From Shewanella salipaludis (lineage in GTDB: Bacteria; Pseudomonadota; Gammaproteobacteria; Enterobacterales; Shewanellaceae): 64,000 nucleotides of DNA. Positions 38,257 through 46,471 of this stretch are shown piece by piece (position 1 is the stretch's first letter; each line of letters opens with the position of its first letter). The stretch spans positions 124,001 to 188,000 of the forward strand of contig NZ_JAAXYH010000002.1 of assembly GCF_012911865.1 (NCBI RefSeq), written 5' to 3'. Made by a program: the position numbers and the translations under genes. A model generated the notes under the pieces. The model was not told the origin of the DNA and did no database searches. It was given only the letters and a program-made list of their open reading frames with translations.

Positions 38257-38772
38257 TCACAGCTTGACGAAATTTTCATCCAACAGACTGATGAGTAACA
38301 GTTCGCCATTCTGTTTAAGCTTGAACTCACCGAACCTGGCAACGGCAAAATGACTGCCCTGACCCTCTTCGAAGAAGAAGGCGTTGGATGCCAGTTTTAT
38401 CAGGCCATGACGCAACCTGAACTGCACCTTGAATTGAGCCGGCTGCAGCGGCTGGCCCAGGTACAAGCCGTCGAACTGGCCTACTCTGTCGGCATCGAGC
38501 CGCACCAAGAGCACACCGTCCGTCTGGCCCTCGGCCAATTGGGCAGCGACCTCGCCGGCCATGGCATAGTTGAGCGCCATATAATCGCCCTGCATCAGGG
38601 AGCGGGGATCGACCGGCGCCAGCTCGAACCTGATGTCCAGGCCTTCGGCCAGCAGCCTCTCCTTCTGGTATATGCCCCAGTTCACCGAAGCGAGGACCAG
38701 CAACGTGCTGACACACACCCATAGACTCAGGCGTTTCGCCGCGGCCGCACTCAAGGCTGCGAGTTCAATCAT
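38257..38772 (-). CDS. GDYXXLXY domain protein
   Basis: 171 residues with one N-terminal membrane helix (LWVCVSTLLVLASVNWGIY) and a periplasmic domain bearing the defining motif GDYMALNY (near residue 61). Function unknown. Its ATG overlaps the stop of the DUF4401 gene in the 8-base sequence ATGATTGA, a sign of translational coupling. Last gene of the DUF2157-DUF4401-GDYXXLXY operon. Confidence 0.88.
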   Translation of the reverse strand: MIELAALSAAAAKRLSLWVCVSTLLVLASVNWGIYQKERLLAEGLDIRFELAPVDPRSLMQGDYMALNYAMAGEVAAQLAEGQTDGVLLVRLDADRVGQFDGLYLGQPLQPAQFKVQFRLRHGLIKLASNAFFFEEGQGSHFAVARFGEFKLKQNGELLLISLLDENFVKL

Positions 38773-39910
38773 GGTTGCCTCCCGGCGTCTTGTGGGCCAG
38801 GCTCCACTGCATCAGGCCGCGGGCGCCGAGCAATGCCGCCCCGAAGCCGGCCAGGTAGAGGGATTTTTCCATCAAGTCGACCCGCAGCGAGTAGTAATAG
38901 CCGCCGATAAACAGCAGGCAACTGAGCACAGCCAGGCAGATGAGCCCCCTCTCCTTGAAATAGAGCCCCAGGATGAAGACACAGACGGCCGCCGCTAACC
39001 CAGCCATGGGCACAGACAGTAGCCCCACCCCGGCAACGGCCATCAGGACCAGGGCCCCTTGACGGCTGCCGAGCCCCAATCCCTGTTGCGCCAGGGCCTT
39101 GAGGCCCAGCAGCAAGATCACCCCAAGACTCAGCAGCAGGGATAAATACCACTGCCAGTCATGGTGCAGCAGCGGCGCCAACAGCGACCAATCCATGCCC
39201 TGGGCATGCTGCTCGCTTACCCCTTGGCCATTGAACAGGTAAGGCAGTTGGATGAAAAGCACCCACAGCGCCAGCCCATACCCCAGGACGCGTCCCCGAC
39301 GGTACTGCAACCCCCAGTGGCTCAGGGTTAACCACACCAGGGCCAGCAAGAGGACGGTCAGCGCCGGTGCCAATGCCAGCGCGCCGTACTCTTGCAACAG
39401 ACCCGTGCCGCAGGCGCAGAGGCCGAGTGCCGTGATGAACTGGTGTGGCGTGTGGGAGATGAGCATCAGATGCAGCGCCAGAACCAATGCCATGCCGCCG
39501 TACCAAGGCACAGACAAGTGCATGTCCAACAGCTCGAACAGGCCCCATCCCAAGGCGATCAGACCACTCAGGTTAATGGCGAGCGCCAGCTGAGAGGCAA
39601 ATTCCCGCGCGGCGCTGACGGGCGAGCGATAGAGCCACAGGCCCAGCAGGCTATAGAAGCCTCCTATGCCGATGATGGCGCCCGTGTCTATCTCGTCCAA
39701 CACCAAGAGCAGCAAGCTGGTCATGAAACCCAGCAGGAAGGAGGCCGCCATCCAGGCGGCGATCAGCTGCAATAACACCAGGTACCAGGGAGATGCCGGC
39801 GCCACCTCGGGTTCATCCCCTTTGACCCAGCCCAATTGCAGCAATTCCTGCCACAGGCGCGCCGCGCTCTCCCTGCCGCTGTAACCGGCGCCGGCTTGGG
39901 GCTCAGTCAT
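38765..39910 (-). CDS. DUF4401 integral membrane protein
   Basis: 381 residues with about ten to twelve predicted membrane segments in closely spaced pairs, and a soluble N-terminus of about 40 residues (ESAARLWQELLQLGWV). This matches DUF4401, which is regularly found between DUF2157 and GDYXXLXY genes. It overlaps both neighbours by eight bases (ATGACTGA upstream, ATGATTGA downstream). No enzymatic motif is visible, so a complex of the three membrane proteins is a reasonable inference. Confidence 0.85.
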   Translation of the reverse strand: MTEPQAGAGYSGRESAARLWQELLQLGWVKGDEPEVAPASPWYLVLLQLIAAWMAASFLLGFMTSLLLLVLDEIDTGAIIGIGGFYSLLGLWLYRSPVSAAREFASQLALAINLSGLIALGWGLFELLDMHLSVPWYGGMALVLALHLMLISHTPHQFITALGLCACGTGLLQEYGALALAPALTVLLLALVWLTLSHWGLQYRRGRVLGYGLALWVLFIQLPYLFNGQGVSEQHAQGMDWSLLAPLLHHDWQWYLSLLLSLGVILLLGLKALAQQGLGLGSRQGALVLMAVAGVGLLSVPMAGLAAAVCVFILGLYFKERGLICLAVLSCLLFIGGYYYSLRVDLMEKSLYLAGFGAALLGARGLMQWSLAHKTPGGNHD

Positions 39911-40961
39911 GGTCCGTCTCCCTTAATGTCACACTGAACTCAAGTTGCAATCTTCTCAGCCATTGGGTCAGCAGGGTGCTGCCCCCTATCATCACCATGG
40001 CCAGCACCAAGCCGCCGCCAACGGGTTCCGAATCCTCGAACAAGAGGCGCATCAGCAAGGCGGTGATGACAGTGATCAGACTGAAACCGCCGAGGGCCAG
40101 AGGATACAAGTGTTTAATCTTGAAGCGATACCAGCCAAATCCCAGGCCGATGACCAAAGCATAGACTAGGATGTTGAGTTCCCGCCCCTGGGGCTCGAAC
40201 AGGGCGTGGATGCATAGCCAGCTCAGCATCACCAGGGCGGCGCAGAGCGTCAGACGTTCGGTTAACGGCGCACGGCAGCGCGCTTGCCCCAGGCGGGCGC
40301 CAATGAGAAACAGCAGGTGCATGGCGCCATTCACCAGCGTCAGCGCCCACAGCAACTGCTCTTCATTCAGCACCAGGCCAAATAATCCGCCGAAGGTATG
40401 GTAATAGAGCAGCAGCGCCAGATTGCTGAGGGCCGCGATCAGCAACCACAGCAGATCCAGGCCGACGAGCCAGGCCCAGGGCAATAAACACAGGGCCCAG
40501 AGGGCGAACAATTGCCAGGGATCGGCACCCGTTTGATAGGTCTGCCCCACCAGCGCCAATAAGGCACCGACCAGTATGGCGGCGCCCAGCAGCGCCACCT
40601 TGGCGCCCTGGGTGCCTATGCTGCTCCCGGCGGGAGCGGAACGGGCAGCCTGGCTCAACCAGACAAACAAGGCCACGCACACCAGGAGCGCGGCCTCCAC
40701 CAGAGCAAACTTGGCGAAGCGCCCCATGGCATGCCAGTTATAGGCGAAGAAGAACACCAGCGCGCTGCAGATGCTGAGCATCCCCAGCCACAGCAGCAGG
40801 GCCGAGATCCCCCGGCGCCAACCGGCAGAGGTTTGCGGCCGAATGCTCAGTGCCAGCACCCGGTCGATATGCTCGACCGGCAGCTTGCCCTGCTCCAGCC
40901 ATTGCCATAGATGCACAGATGCACAGATGAGAGGTGAGAGATGAGAGATGAACCTGCCCAT
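39903..40961 (-). CDS. DUF2157 membrane protein
   Basis: 352 residues. The N-terminal soluble segment LWQWLEQGKLPVEHIDRVLAL (about residues 18-38) is the DUF2157 hallmark, followed by about ten membrane helices. I take the ATG at 40961, with AAGGA eight bases upstream; the frame is open to 41009. The first 17 codons lie in a run of 7- and 8-bp tandem repeats (40909-40952), so the extreme N-terminus (FISHLSPLICASVHLW) may be a recent addition. First gene of the three-gene operon. Confidence 0.83.
   Translation of the reverse strand: MGRFISHLSPLICASVHLWQWLEQGKLPVEHIDRVLALSIRPQTSAGWRRGISALLLWLGMLSICSALVFFFAYNWHAMGRFAKFALVEAALLVCVALFVWLSQAARSAPAGSSIGTQGAKVALLGAAILVGALLALVGQTYQTGADPWQLFALWALCLLPWAWLVGLDLLWLLIAALSNLALLLYYHTFGGLFGLVLNEEQLLWALTLVNGAMHLLFLIGARLGQARCRAPLTERLTLCAALVMLSWLCIHALFEPQGRELNILVYALVIGLGFGWYRFKIKHLYPLALGGFSLITVITALLMRLLFEDSEPVGGGLVLAMVMIGGSTLLTQWLRRLQLEFSVTLRETDHD
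40909..40952 (-). repeat. 8-bp and 7-bp tandem repeats in the DUF2157 start region
   Basis: On the plus strand AGATGCAC occurs twice followed by AGATGAGA, then GATGAGA-type 7-bp units three times. They encode the first residues of the DUF2157 protein. Confidence 0.75.
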
Positions 40962-41136
40962 GGTTGTCGTCCTTGCTGCATGAGGGACAGAATGCCTTTC
41001 CCTGTCCAAGATTAAGCCAATTGTTGCTGTTATCAGCCCCTGATATCAGCATCCAGATATCAGGCTAGCACAGCCAATGGAGAAAGTGGACCTACAGCTG
41101 GGATGCAAACTCGCCATGCCGATAGGCTGTAAGCAT

Positions 41137-41529
41137 TTACCTCATGAATAAACCCGCGAGACACAAGAGGCAGATCAACAGCAGGCTCATGCCTTGGTAC
41201 CAGGCCAGCCAAGCGTCCCCGGCACGGTTCAGGCGCAGCAGATAAAGCTGCCAGATGACGAATATGCCGTAGATGAGTGCCAGAAACAGCACCAAGGCGA
41301 AGGAATGCATACTGGAGACCAGTGCCAGGCCGCAGGCCCACAGCACCAGTGCCGACAGGAGGAACAGAACCGAAATCCAGTGATACATGCAATGCAGCAT
41401 CTGCTTGGCAGTATCATGGAGCTGAGACTGCACCAACGGCGCCAGGACACGAGATTTCATCACGGTCAACTGCAACAAGCTCAGCAGCGTCGCCAGGATG
41501 GCCGCCAAGATAAAATAGACATTGATCAT
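41137..41529 (-). CDS. Small four-helix inner-membrane protein, unrecognised
   Basis: 130 residues, almost entirely hydrophobic, with four predicted membrane segments (about 3-20, 50-70, 76-98, 108-129). I do not recognise the family. The ATG at 41529 has AGGAAGTGAA immediately upstream, better than the longer open frame to 41610. It lies upstream of the DUF2157 operon on the same strand but 175 bases away, so a shared transcript is uncertain. Confidence 0.7.
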   Translation of the reverse strand: MINVYFILAAILATLLSLLQLTVMKSRVLAPLVQSQLHDTAKQMLHCMYHWISVLFLLSALVLWACGLALVSSMHSFALVLFLALIYGIFVIWQLYLLRLNRAGDAWLAWYQGMSLLLICLLCLAGLFMR

Positions 41530-41702
41530 TTCACTTCCTCGGTCTGCGCCTCTGGCCATCCTCAGGAGACAGACGTGGCTTATTTTTGGACTCAACAGAG
41601 CGGCTGGCAACGCCCGCGACCGGGCAACACAGCTTCCCCTCGGGCCTGCATCAGGCTCTCCCTAAGAGACAGGGCTAACGGCGCACTTGTTACACCCAGA
41701 GT

Positions 41703-41726
41703 CAAAAAAAGGAGCCCAGGGCTCCT
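41703..41726 (-). terminator. Terminator after the gene at 41898
   Basis: On the minus strand AGGAGCC-CTG-GGCTCCT is followed by TTTTTT. Confidence 0.82.
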
Positions 41727-41738
41727 CAATATCAAGCA

Positions 41739-41790
41739 GCTGTCTCAAATAACTACTTCAAGCAGCTATCTCAAACAGCTATTTCAAATT
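41739..41790. repeat. About 13-bp x4 irregular tandem repeat
   Basis: Units AGCTGTCTCAAATA, ACTACTTCAAGC, AGCTATCTCAAAC and AGCTATTTCAAAT follow each other directly between the gene at 41898 and its terminator. Confidence 0.65.
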
Positions 41791-41897
41791 CAAACAACGG
41801 GTTCAAGGTACCGGCTCAAGCCCAAATACAGGCCATTCCACGGAGCGGCGCCATAGCCGGCCCCTTTCGCCGGAAGCCACAGGCACTTAAAAACCAG

Positions 41898-42317
41898 TCA
41901 CATGGTCGCCATGCTCCAGTAGTCCAGGCGTTTTTCCGGGTTGCCAAGCACTGTCTTGCATCTGTCTTTGTATTGGCCCATGAGGCTGGCCAAGCTGCTG
42001 GACCCTGCCAGGGTTTGGATCTGTTTCGCTTTGGCATCGGCCACGGCCTGAGTCACCACGGCCGCAGGCCGGTACTGGCTCGCCAGGGCAACGGCATCGG
42101 CGGCCGAGGTTTTCAACCTCTCTCCTACCGCCTGCATCTGCGGCGCATTCATGGCGGCTATGGCTTCTGAGCTGATCTGGTAATAGGCGGCGCATTCGAT
42201 CAACTCGTTGCTGAAGGCGATTTCCGCTTCGTTGGCCGCCTGTACACTCAGACTCAATAAGGCACTGATGCCCAACAGCGCCTGGGCGAGAAATGACAAC
42301 TTATTGGGTATTAACAT
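41898..42317 (-). CDS. Periplasmic hypothetical protein
   Basis: 139 residues with a signal peptide (LSFLAQALLGISALLSLSVQA, cleaved near residue 27) and an alpha-helical mature part containing two cysteines (ECAAYY and DRCKTV) that may pair. I do not recognise a family. The start at 42317 is set by AGGACATCTC before the ATG. It follows a GNAT gene by 43 bases on the same strand and ends before a terminator. Confidence 0.7.
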   Translation of the reverse strand: MLIPNKLSFLAQALLGISALLSLSVQAANEAEIAFSNELIECAAYYQISSEAIAAMNAPQMQAVGERLKTSAADAVALASQYRPAAVVTQAVADAKAKQIQTLAGSSSLASLMGQYKDRCKTVLGNPEKRLDYWSMATM

Positions 42318-42360
42318 AGTGAGATGTCCTGGATTCAAATTGTCGGAAAACTTAAGCCAG

Positions 42361-42816
42361 TTAAGAGGCGATATCAAGCTCATAGACAAAATATTTGTCG
42401 TTGCGCGCAAACCCCAGGGCCTCATACAGGCCCTGGGCCCTCAGATTATGCTGCTCGGTTTCCAGCATGATGCCGGCGACCCCATGACGGCCGGCATAGG
42501 CGATCACCGCCTGCAGCAGCGCCCTGCCGATGCCGACACAACGGGCATGCTGAGCCACGAACAGATCGTTGAGGATCAGGATAGGTGCGAGTTTGAGGGA
42601 GGAGAAGCTGGGGTAAAGCTGGGCGAAGCCCAAACCCGAGCCCTGATTATCGGTCGCGATAAAAATGACAGAAGAGGCCTCCTGCAGCCGCATCTCAATG
42701 AACTGCCGCGCCCTCGCCGGCTCGTCCGCCTTGCCGTAGAAGATGCGGTACTCGTTGAACAGGCCAGCGATCTCTTCGCTATCCCCGGGTGTTGCCTGTG
42801 CTATATGCCATGCCAT
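42361..42816 (-). CDS. GNAT-family acetyltransferase
   Basis: 151 residues. The acetyl-CoA-binding motif A is VGIGRALLQAVIAYAGRHG (residues 94-112) and the C-terminal motif B is NLRAQGLYEALGFARND, typical of single-domain GNATs. The start EEIAGLFNEYRIFYGK resembles those acting on small amines, but the substrate is unknown. It is probably co-transcribed with the periplasmic protein at 41898. Confidence 0.85.
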   Translation of the reverse strand: MAWHIAQATPGDSEEIAGLFNEYRIFYGKADEPARARQFIEMRLQEASSVIFIATDNQGSGLGFAQLYPSFSSLKLAPILILNDLFVAQHARCVGIGRALLQAVIAYAGRHGVAGIMLETEQHNLRAQGLYEALGFARNDKYFVYELDIAS

Positions 42817-42852
42817 GAATCTAAGCTTCCCTCTGTCATGGAGTAAGAGACA

Positions 42853-43452
42853 TTACTCCTTGTGTTGCAGCAATCTGAACTGCAGATTGGCTTTCACCGC
42901 CGGCCACTCCGAGTCCAGAATGGAGAAGACCACAGTGTCCCTGAGGCTGCCATCTTTGAGTATCTTATGGTTTCTCAGCACCCCATCCTGCTTGGCGCCG
43001 AGGCGGGCTATGGCGTTTCTTGAGGCCTGATTGAACCAGTGGGTACGAAACTCCACTGCGATGACGCCTAAGGTTTCAAATGCATAACCGAGCAACAGGA
43101 GTTTGGTTTCTGTATTGATGCCGCTGCGCTGGGCACTCTTGGCGTACCAGGTATAACCTATCTCCAGACGACGATTGGCTTGATCCCAGGAACAGATACG
43201 GGTCGAACCGACCACCAAGCCCGAAAGCTTGTCACGCACGGCGAAGGCCAGCGACTCGCCCAAGGATTCGGATTTCATGGCCTCCTGTATATAGGCCGCC
43301 ATCTCATCCGGATGCGGCACGCTGGTATACCAGAGCTCCCACAAGGCGCCGTCTCGGGCGGCCAGACTCAGAGCCGCGGTATGCTCCAGCGTCAACGGCT
43401 CTAGCACGACCCTTTCACCCGACAAACAGGCGTGCAGATTAATCTCAGTCAA
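42853..43452 (-). CDS. GNAT-family acetyltransferase (RimJ/RimL type)
   Basis: 199 residues of the RimJ/RimL-like group: ERVVLEPLTLEHTAAL at the start, STRICSWDQANRRLEIGYTW in the core, TETKLLLLGYAFETLG for CoA binding and FRTHWFNQASRNAIARLGAK at the end. There is no ATG; I place the start at the TTG 43452, which has GAGGAGAG at good spacing (another TTG lies at 43467). Substrate could be a protein N-terminus or a small molecule. Confidence 0.82.
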   Translation of the reverse strand: MTEINLHACLSGERVVLEPLTLEHTAALSLAARDGALWELWYTSVPHPDEMAAYIQEAMKSESLGESLAFAVRDKLSGLVVGSTRICSWDQANRRLEIGYTWYAKSAQRSGINTETKLLLLGYAFETLGVIAVEFRTHWFNQASRNAIARLGAKQDGVLRNHKILKDGSLRDTVVFSILDSEWPAVKANLQFRLLQHKE

Positions 43453-43602
43453 GCTATCTCTCCTCAAACAATGATGTCTGTTTGTATCAGATTAACATTA
43501 AACTTTGATTAAAAAATAACATTATTTTCATGGGATTGCGATAGGAGGTCGGTCAAATGTAACAAAGAGGAAAAAGAGGACCCTTGCCCTTGCCAGCCTG
43601 AG

Positions 43603-43642
43603 GCCGTGGCTCTCGGTGGCTAGCCGTGGCTCTCTATGACTC
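43603..43642. repeat. 20-bp x2 tandem repeat
   Basis: GCCGTGGCTCTC starts each of two adjacent 20-bp units (43603 and 43623). It lies just beyond the stop codon of the 2OG oxygenase gene. Confidence 0.75.
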
Positions 43643-43664
43643 ACAGGGCCATGGCCTGGATGGT

Positions 43665-44303
43665 TCAGAATCCATGCACGCTGTTACTGACCCTAAACCA
43701 GCCGGCAATGCTGTTACGCACCGCCAGGGTTTCCCTGACTTCGTGGGGAAATTGCTCGCTGAGGAAGATCACCAGCGTCCCCATCTTGGGCGCTATCCTC
43801 TGCAACTCTGTACCCGCCTCGTCGAACAGCACCAACTCGCCCTTATGTTCGGCTTGCCAATGGGGATTGAGGAAACATACGGTACTCAAAATACGGTTTT
43901 GGCTGCCCTTGAGCGCATCCAGATGTTTGCGGTAGAAGGCTCCTGGGCGATAGACGGCATAATGGCTTTCATAATCGAACAGGCCCATAAACAAACGCCG
44001 ATTGAGGCCATCCTTGAGCTGAGCCATGAGCGCCAGATAGGCACTGTCCGGCTGCTGCGAGGCATCGAGCCAACTGATCACATCCGAACGTATCTCGGGG
44101 TTGAGCTGCTGCTCAATCCCGCGTCCTATGGCGGCCGGCCTGAATTCATTCAGTGCCGCTGTCTGCATCTTTTCCAGCAGGGCCTGGGTCACACATGTGG
44201 GAATGGCATCGGCCAGAGAGACATAGCCCTTATCGGCCAGCGCATCTGCAATCACATCCAGCACAGCTTCACTCAATTGCGAAACCATCATTGCTACATC
44301 CAA
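43665..44303 (-). CDS. 2-oxoglutarate/Fe(II)-dependent oxygenase (SM-20/prolyl-hydroxylase-like)
   Basis: 212 residues. The metal triad is visible: H and D in YRKHLDALKG (near residues 122-124) and the distal H in FPHEVRE (near 185), with the 2-oxoglutarate arginine in RNSIAGWFRV. YAVYRPGAFYRKH is the usual pre-motif of the 2OG-Fe(II) oxygenase superfamily, closest in layout to prolyl-4-hydroxylase-like SM-20 proteins. Substrate unknown. It is a single gene with a 160-bp region ahead of it. Confidence 0.86.
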   Translation of the reverse strand: MDVAMMVSQLSEAVLDVIADALADKGYVSLADAIPTCVTQALLEKMQTAALNEFRPAAIGRGIEQQLNPEIRSDVISWLDASQQPDSAYLALMAQLKDGLNRRLFMGLFDYESHYAVYRPGAFYRKHLDALKGSQNRILSTVCFLNPHWQAEHKGELVLFDEAGTELQRIAPKMGTLVIFLSEQFPHEVRETLAVRNSIAGWFRVSNSVHGF

Positions 44304-44467
44304 AAAGAGACTACGCTTTTGCTGTACTCAAGGGCCCGTGGGGAAGATTCCGAGCCTGATTTTCGAGGGGCGTCATTAAAGGATAAAGGTCATCTATCCC
44401 GGTAAAAAAACTGACGGAATTTTAGGGTAAAGTCCCGCCAAAGACAACTAAATTAAATCTTTGTTTA

Positions 44468-44980
44468 TCAGGTGTTTAAACCTAATGTATAGAGTTCCAC
44501 TTCGTCATCTTCCGGCGTCAGCTGCAAATAATGCTCGAAACTCAAACCCAGCTTGAGCAGAATGGTCTTCGAAGCCTGGTTATGGGGGCTGACAATCGCC
44601 AGCAGTTTGTCGATTCCCAGGGCCTTAGCATGGCTCAGGGTTGCCCTTGCCGCTTCCATGGCATAGCCCTTGCCCCAATACTGGGGCAGGAAGGCATAGC
44701 CTATGTCGACATGGGGCAACGCCGGACGCTTTATCAGGCCGCAGATGCCGATCACCTCACCACTAGTTTTCAGCTCCACCCGGTACAGACCGAAACCGAA
44801 CTCGGCATAGCTGGCCATGGGTCCCTGGGCGATATAGTCGCTCGCCTGCGCCAGGGTGCGCACCCCGCGATCGCCGATATTGTCCAAAAATCCCTGGCTG
44901 TTGAGCAGCGCCAAGATGAAGTCGGCATCGCTGCACTCGAGCCGCTTAAACACCAATCTGTCTGTATCAAAAAGAGTCAT
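44468..44980 (-). CDS. GNAT-family acetyltransferase (RimJ/RimL type)
   Basis: 170 residues: FDTDRLVFKRLECSDADFILALLNS at the start, EVIGICGLIKRPALPHVDIGYAFLPQYWGKGYAMEA holds the CoA-binding core, and NQASKTILLKLGLSFE is the C-terminal block. This is the third GNAT gene within 2.7 kb; the three are not close copies of each other. Substrate unknown. Confidence 0.87.
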   Translation of the reverse strand: MTLFDTDRLVFKRLECSDADFILALLNSQGFLDNIGDRGVRTLAQASDYIAQGPMASYAEFGFGLYRVELKTSGEVIGICGLIKRPALPHVDIGYAFLPQYWGKGYAMEAARATLSHAKALGIDKLLAIVSPHNQASKTILLKLGLSFEHYLQLTPEDDEVELYTLGLNT

Positions 44981-45094
44981 CTTTTACCTCATGCCTGGAT
45001 GCTGCCCGGCCAGCCTATCTGGTCGCAGCTCCTATCGTCCATATCAATTCATATAAATGACCAAGCACCAGGCAACCCTACCCAAGGCGGCCGG

Positions 45095-45643
45095 TTAAAG
45101 GTAGCGGGCGAATACGCTGCCATCCTTGGTCGCTTTGATGGGCGCCTTGACCGCAGGCGTGCCCAGATAGAGGAAGCCCACAATCTGATCTGCCGGGGTC
45201 AGGCCGAGTCGCTGTTTCACCAGGGGATCGAAGGCGAAGTCCCCGGTACGCCAGACGCCACCCAGTCCGAGGGCAAACGCCGCCTGTTGCATCGCCATGG
45301 TGGCACAACCGGCAGCAATCTCCTGCTCGATAACCGGCACCTTGGGGTGGACCTGAGTCTTGGCCACCACAGTGATCACCATGGGCGCGCGAAACGGCAT
45401 GCCCCTGGCCTTGCGCAACAAGTCCTCATCCGCGCCCTGGGCCTGTGCCGCCTCGACATAAATGGCCGCCAGCCGTTCCAGCCCTTCGTCCCTGGCGATG
45501 ATAAATTCCCAGGGCGTCAGACCGCCGTGATCCGGCACCCTGGCCGCCGCATCGAGAATGATTTTAAGCTGGCGCTCATCCGGCGCCGGTGCCGTTAGCC
45601 TGGGGGTGGATTGGCGGGTAAGCAGCAGTTCTTGTGCGTTCAA
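45095..45643 (-). CDS. ydjA: YdjA-type FMN nitroreductase
   Basis: 182 residues (E. coli YdjA 183), the minimal nitroreductase fold. RQSTPRLTAPAP at the N-terminus is the FMN-phosphate region, DHGGLTPWEFIIARD and FALGLGGVWRTGDFAFDP are the family blocks, and the C-terminal KATKDGSVFARYL is characteristic. It should reduce nitroaromatics or quinone-like compounds with NAD(P)H; the physiological substrate is unknown. Single gene. Confidence 0.9.
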   Translation of the reverse strand: MNAQELLLTRQSTPRLTAPAPDERQLKIILDAAARVPDHGGLTPWEFIIARDEGLERLAAIYVEAAQAQGADEDLLRKARGMPFRAPMVITVVAKTQVHPKVPVIEQEIAAGCATMAMQQAAFALGLGGVWRTGDFAFDPLVKQRLGLTPADQIVGFLYLGTPAVKAPIKATKDGSVFARYL

Positions 45644-45703
45644 CTTATTGTCCTTACAGAAATCTCATTGCGCTCGAGAATAACAAATTGCCGGCCAATA
45701 AAC

Positions 45704-45731
45704 ATAAAAATCCCACCGCCAAGGGTGGGAT
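45704..45731 (-). terminator. Terminator after the DoxX gene
   Basis: On the minus strand ATCCCACC-CTTGGC-GGTGGGAT is followed by TTTT, 47 bases beyond the DoxX stop. Confidence 0.87.
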
Positions 45732-45777
45732 CATGGCTAAATAACGCCAAGGCCAAGTCGACCCAGGCATCTAAGCG

Positions 45778-46374
45778 CTAGCCGGCAATCCCATGACGCC
45801 TGGCGATGACATGGTCCAGGCTGGTATAACGTCCACCGCCCAGCACCAGCAGCGCCAACAGCATGATGAAATAAGTGGCGGCAAACTCTATGCCGTTGTT
45901 GAGCACCACGAAGTTGCCCGAGCCGGTCAACCACTCGTAGTTACCCTGTTGCTCCAATATTTCCCTGGCTCTGGACAAGCGCTCCACCGAGCCCATCACC
46001 CTGTCATTGGCGAGCCAGGAACCGGGATCTGCTATGGCCAACCAGCCATTGGGCCAATGCACGGTAAAGGCCGCCACCAGCATGGTGATCATCAACGGGA
46101 TGCTGATGAGCCGGGTCGCCAAGCCGAGCAAGAGCAGGATGGAACCGAAAAACTCGGTTCCGGCCGCCAGGCCCGCCATGACTTCCGGCATGGGCAGGCC
46201 CAATCCCCAGTCTGGATTACCGAACCAGGCCGCAGTGTCTTCGAAATGCGTCAGTTTTTGGTAGCCGGCCTGCATCAGCACGGGTGCCAGATAGAGCCTC
46301 AGTGCCAAGGGGGCCAGGCCGTCGATGCAGCGGATCATGTTGAGAAACGTCTGATATAGGGGGGCTAGTTGCAT
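45778..46374 (-). CDS. DoxX-family membrane protein
   Basis: 198 residues with four membrane helices. ALRLYLAPVLMQAGYQKLTHF, GLPMPEVMAGLAAGTEFFGSILLLLGLATRL and MLVAAFTVHWPNGWLA are the DoxX blocks, with an insertion after the third helix (DPGSWLANDRVMG...) that many DoxX proteins lack. DoxX proteins are linked to quinone or thiol redox reactions in various bacteria; the role here is unknown. Single gene with a clear terminator. Confidence 0.85.
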   Translation of the reverse strand: MQLAPLYQTFLNMIRCIDGLAPLALRLYLAPVLMQAGYQKLTHFEDTAAWFGNPDWGLGLPMPEVMAGLAAGTEFFGSILLLLGLATRLISIPLMITMLVAAFTVHWPNGWLAIADPGSWLANDRVMGSVERLSRAREILEQQGNYEWLTGSGNFVVLNNGIEFAATYFIMLLALLVLGGGRYTSLDHVIARRHGIAG

Positions 46375-46471
46375 GCTGACCTCTTCATTTGTGTGAGTTG
46401 CCGTTTGAGTTGCCGGATAAGACCCTCAAACAGGGATATATCTTTCATCCCGGCATAGATGTCCCGGGCAC

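Larger units (their letters stand above)
41530..41897. other. Intergenic region with terminator and short repeats
   Basis: 368 bp without a supported gene. It holds the terminator at 41703-41726 and an irregular tandem array at 41739-41790 (units of about 13 bp, AGCTATCTCAAAC-like). Confidence 0.5.
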
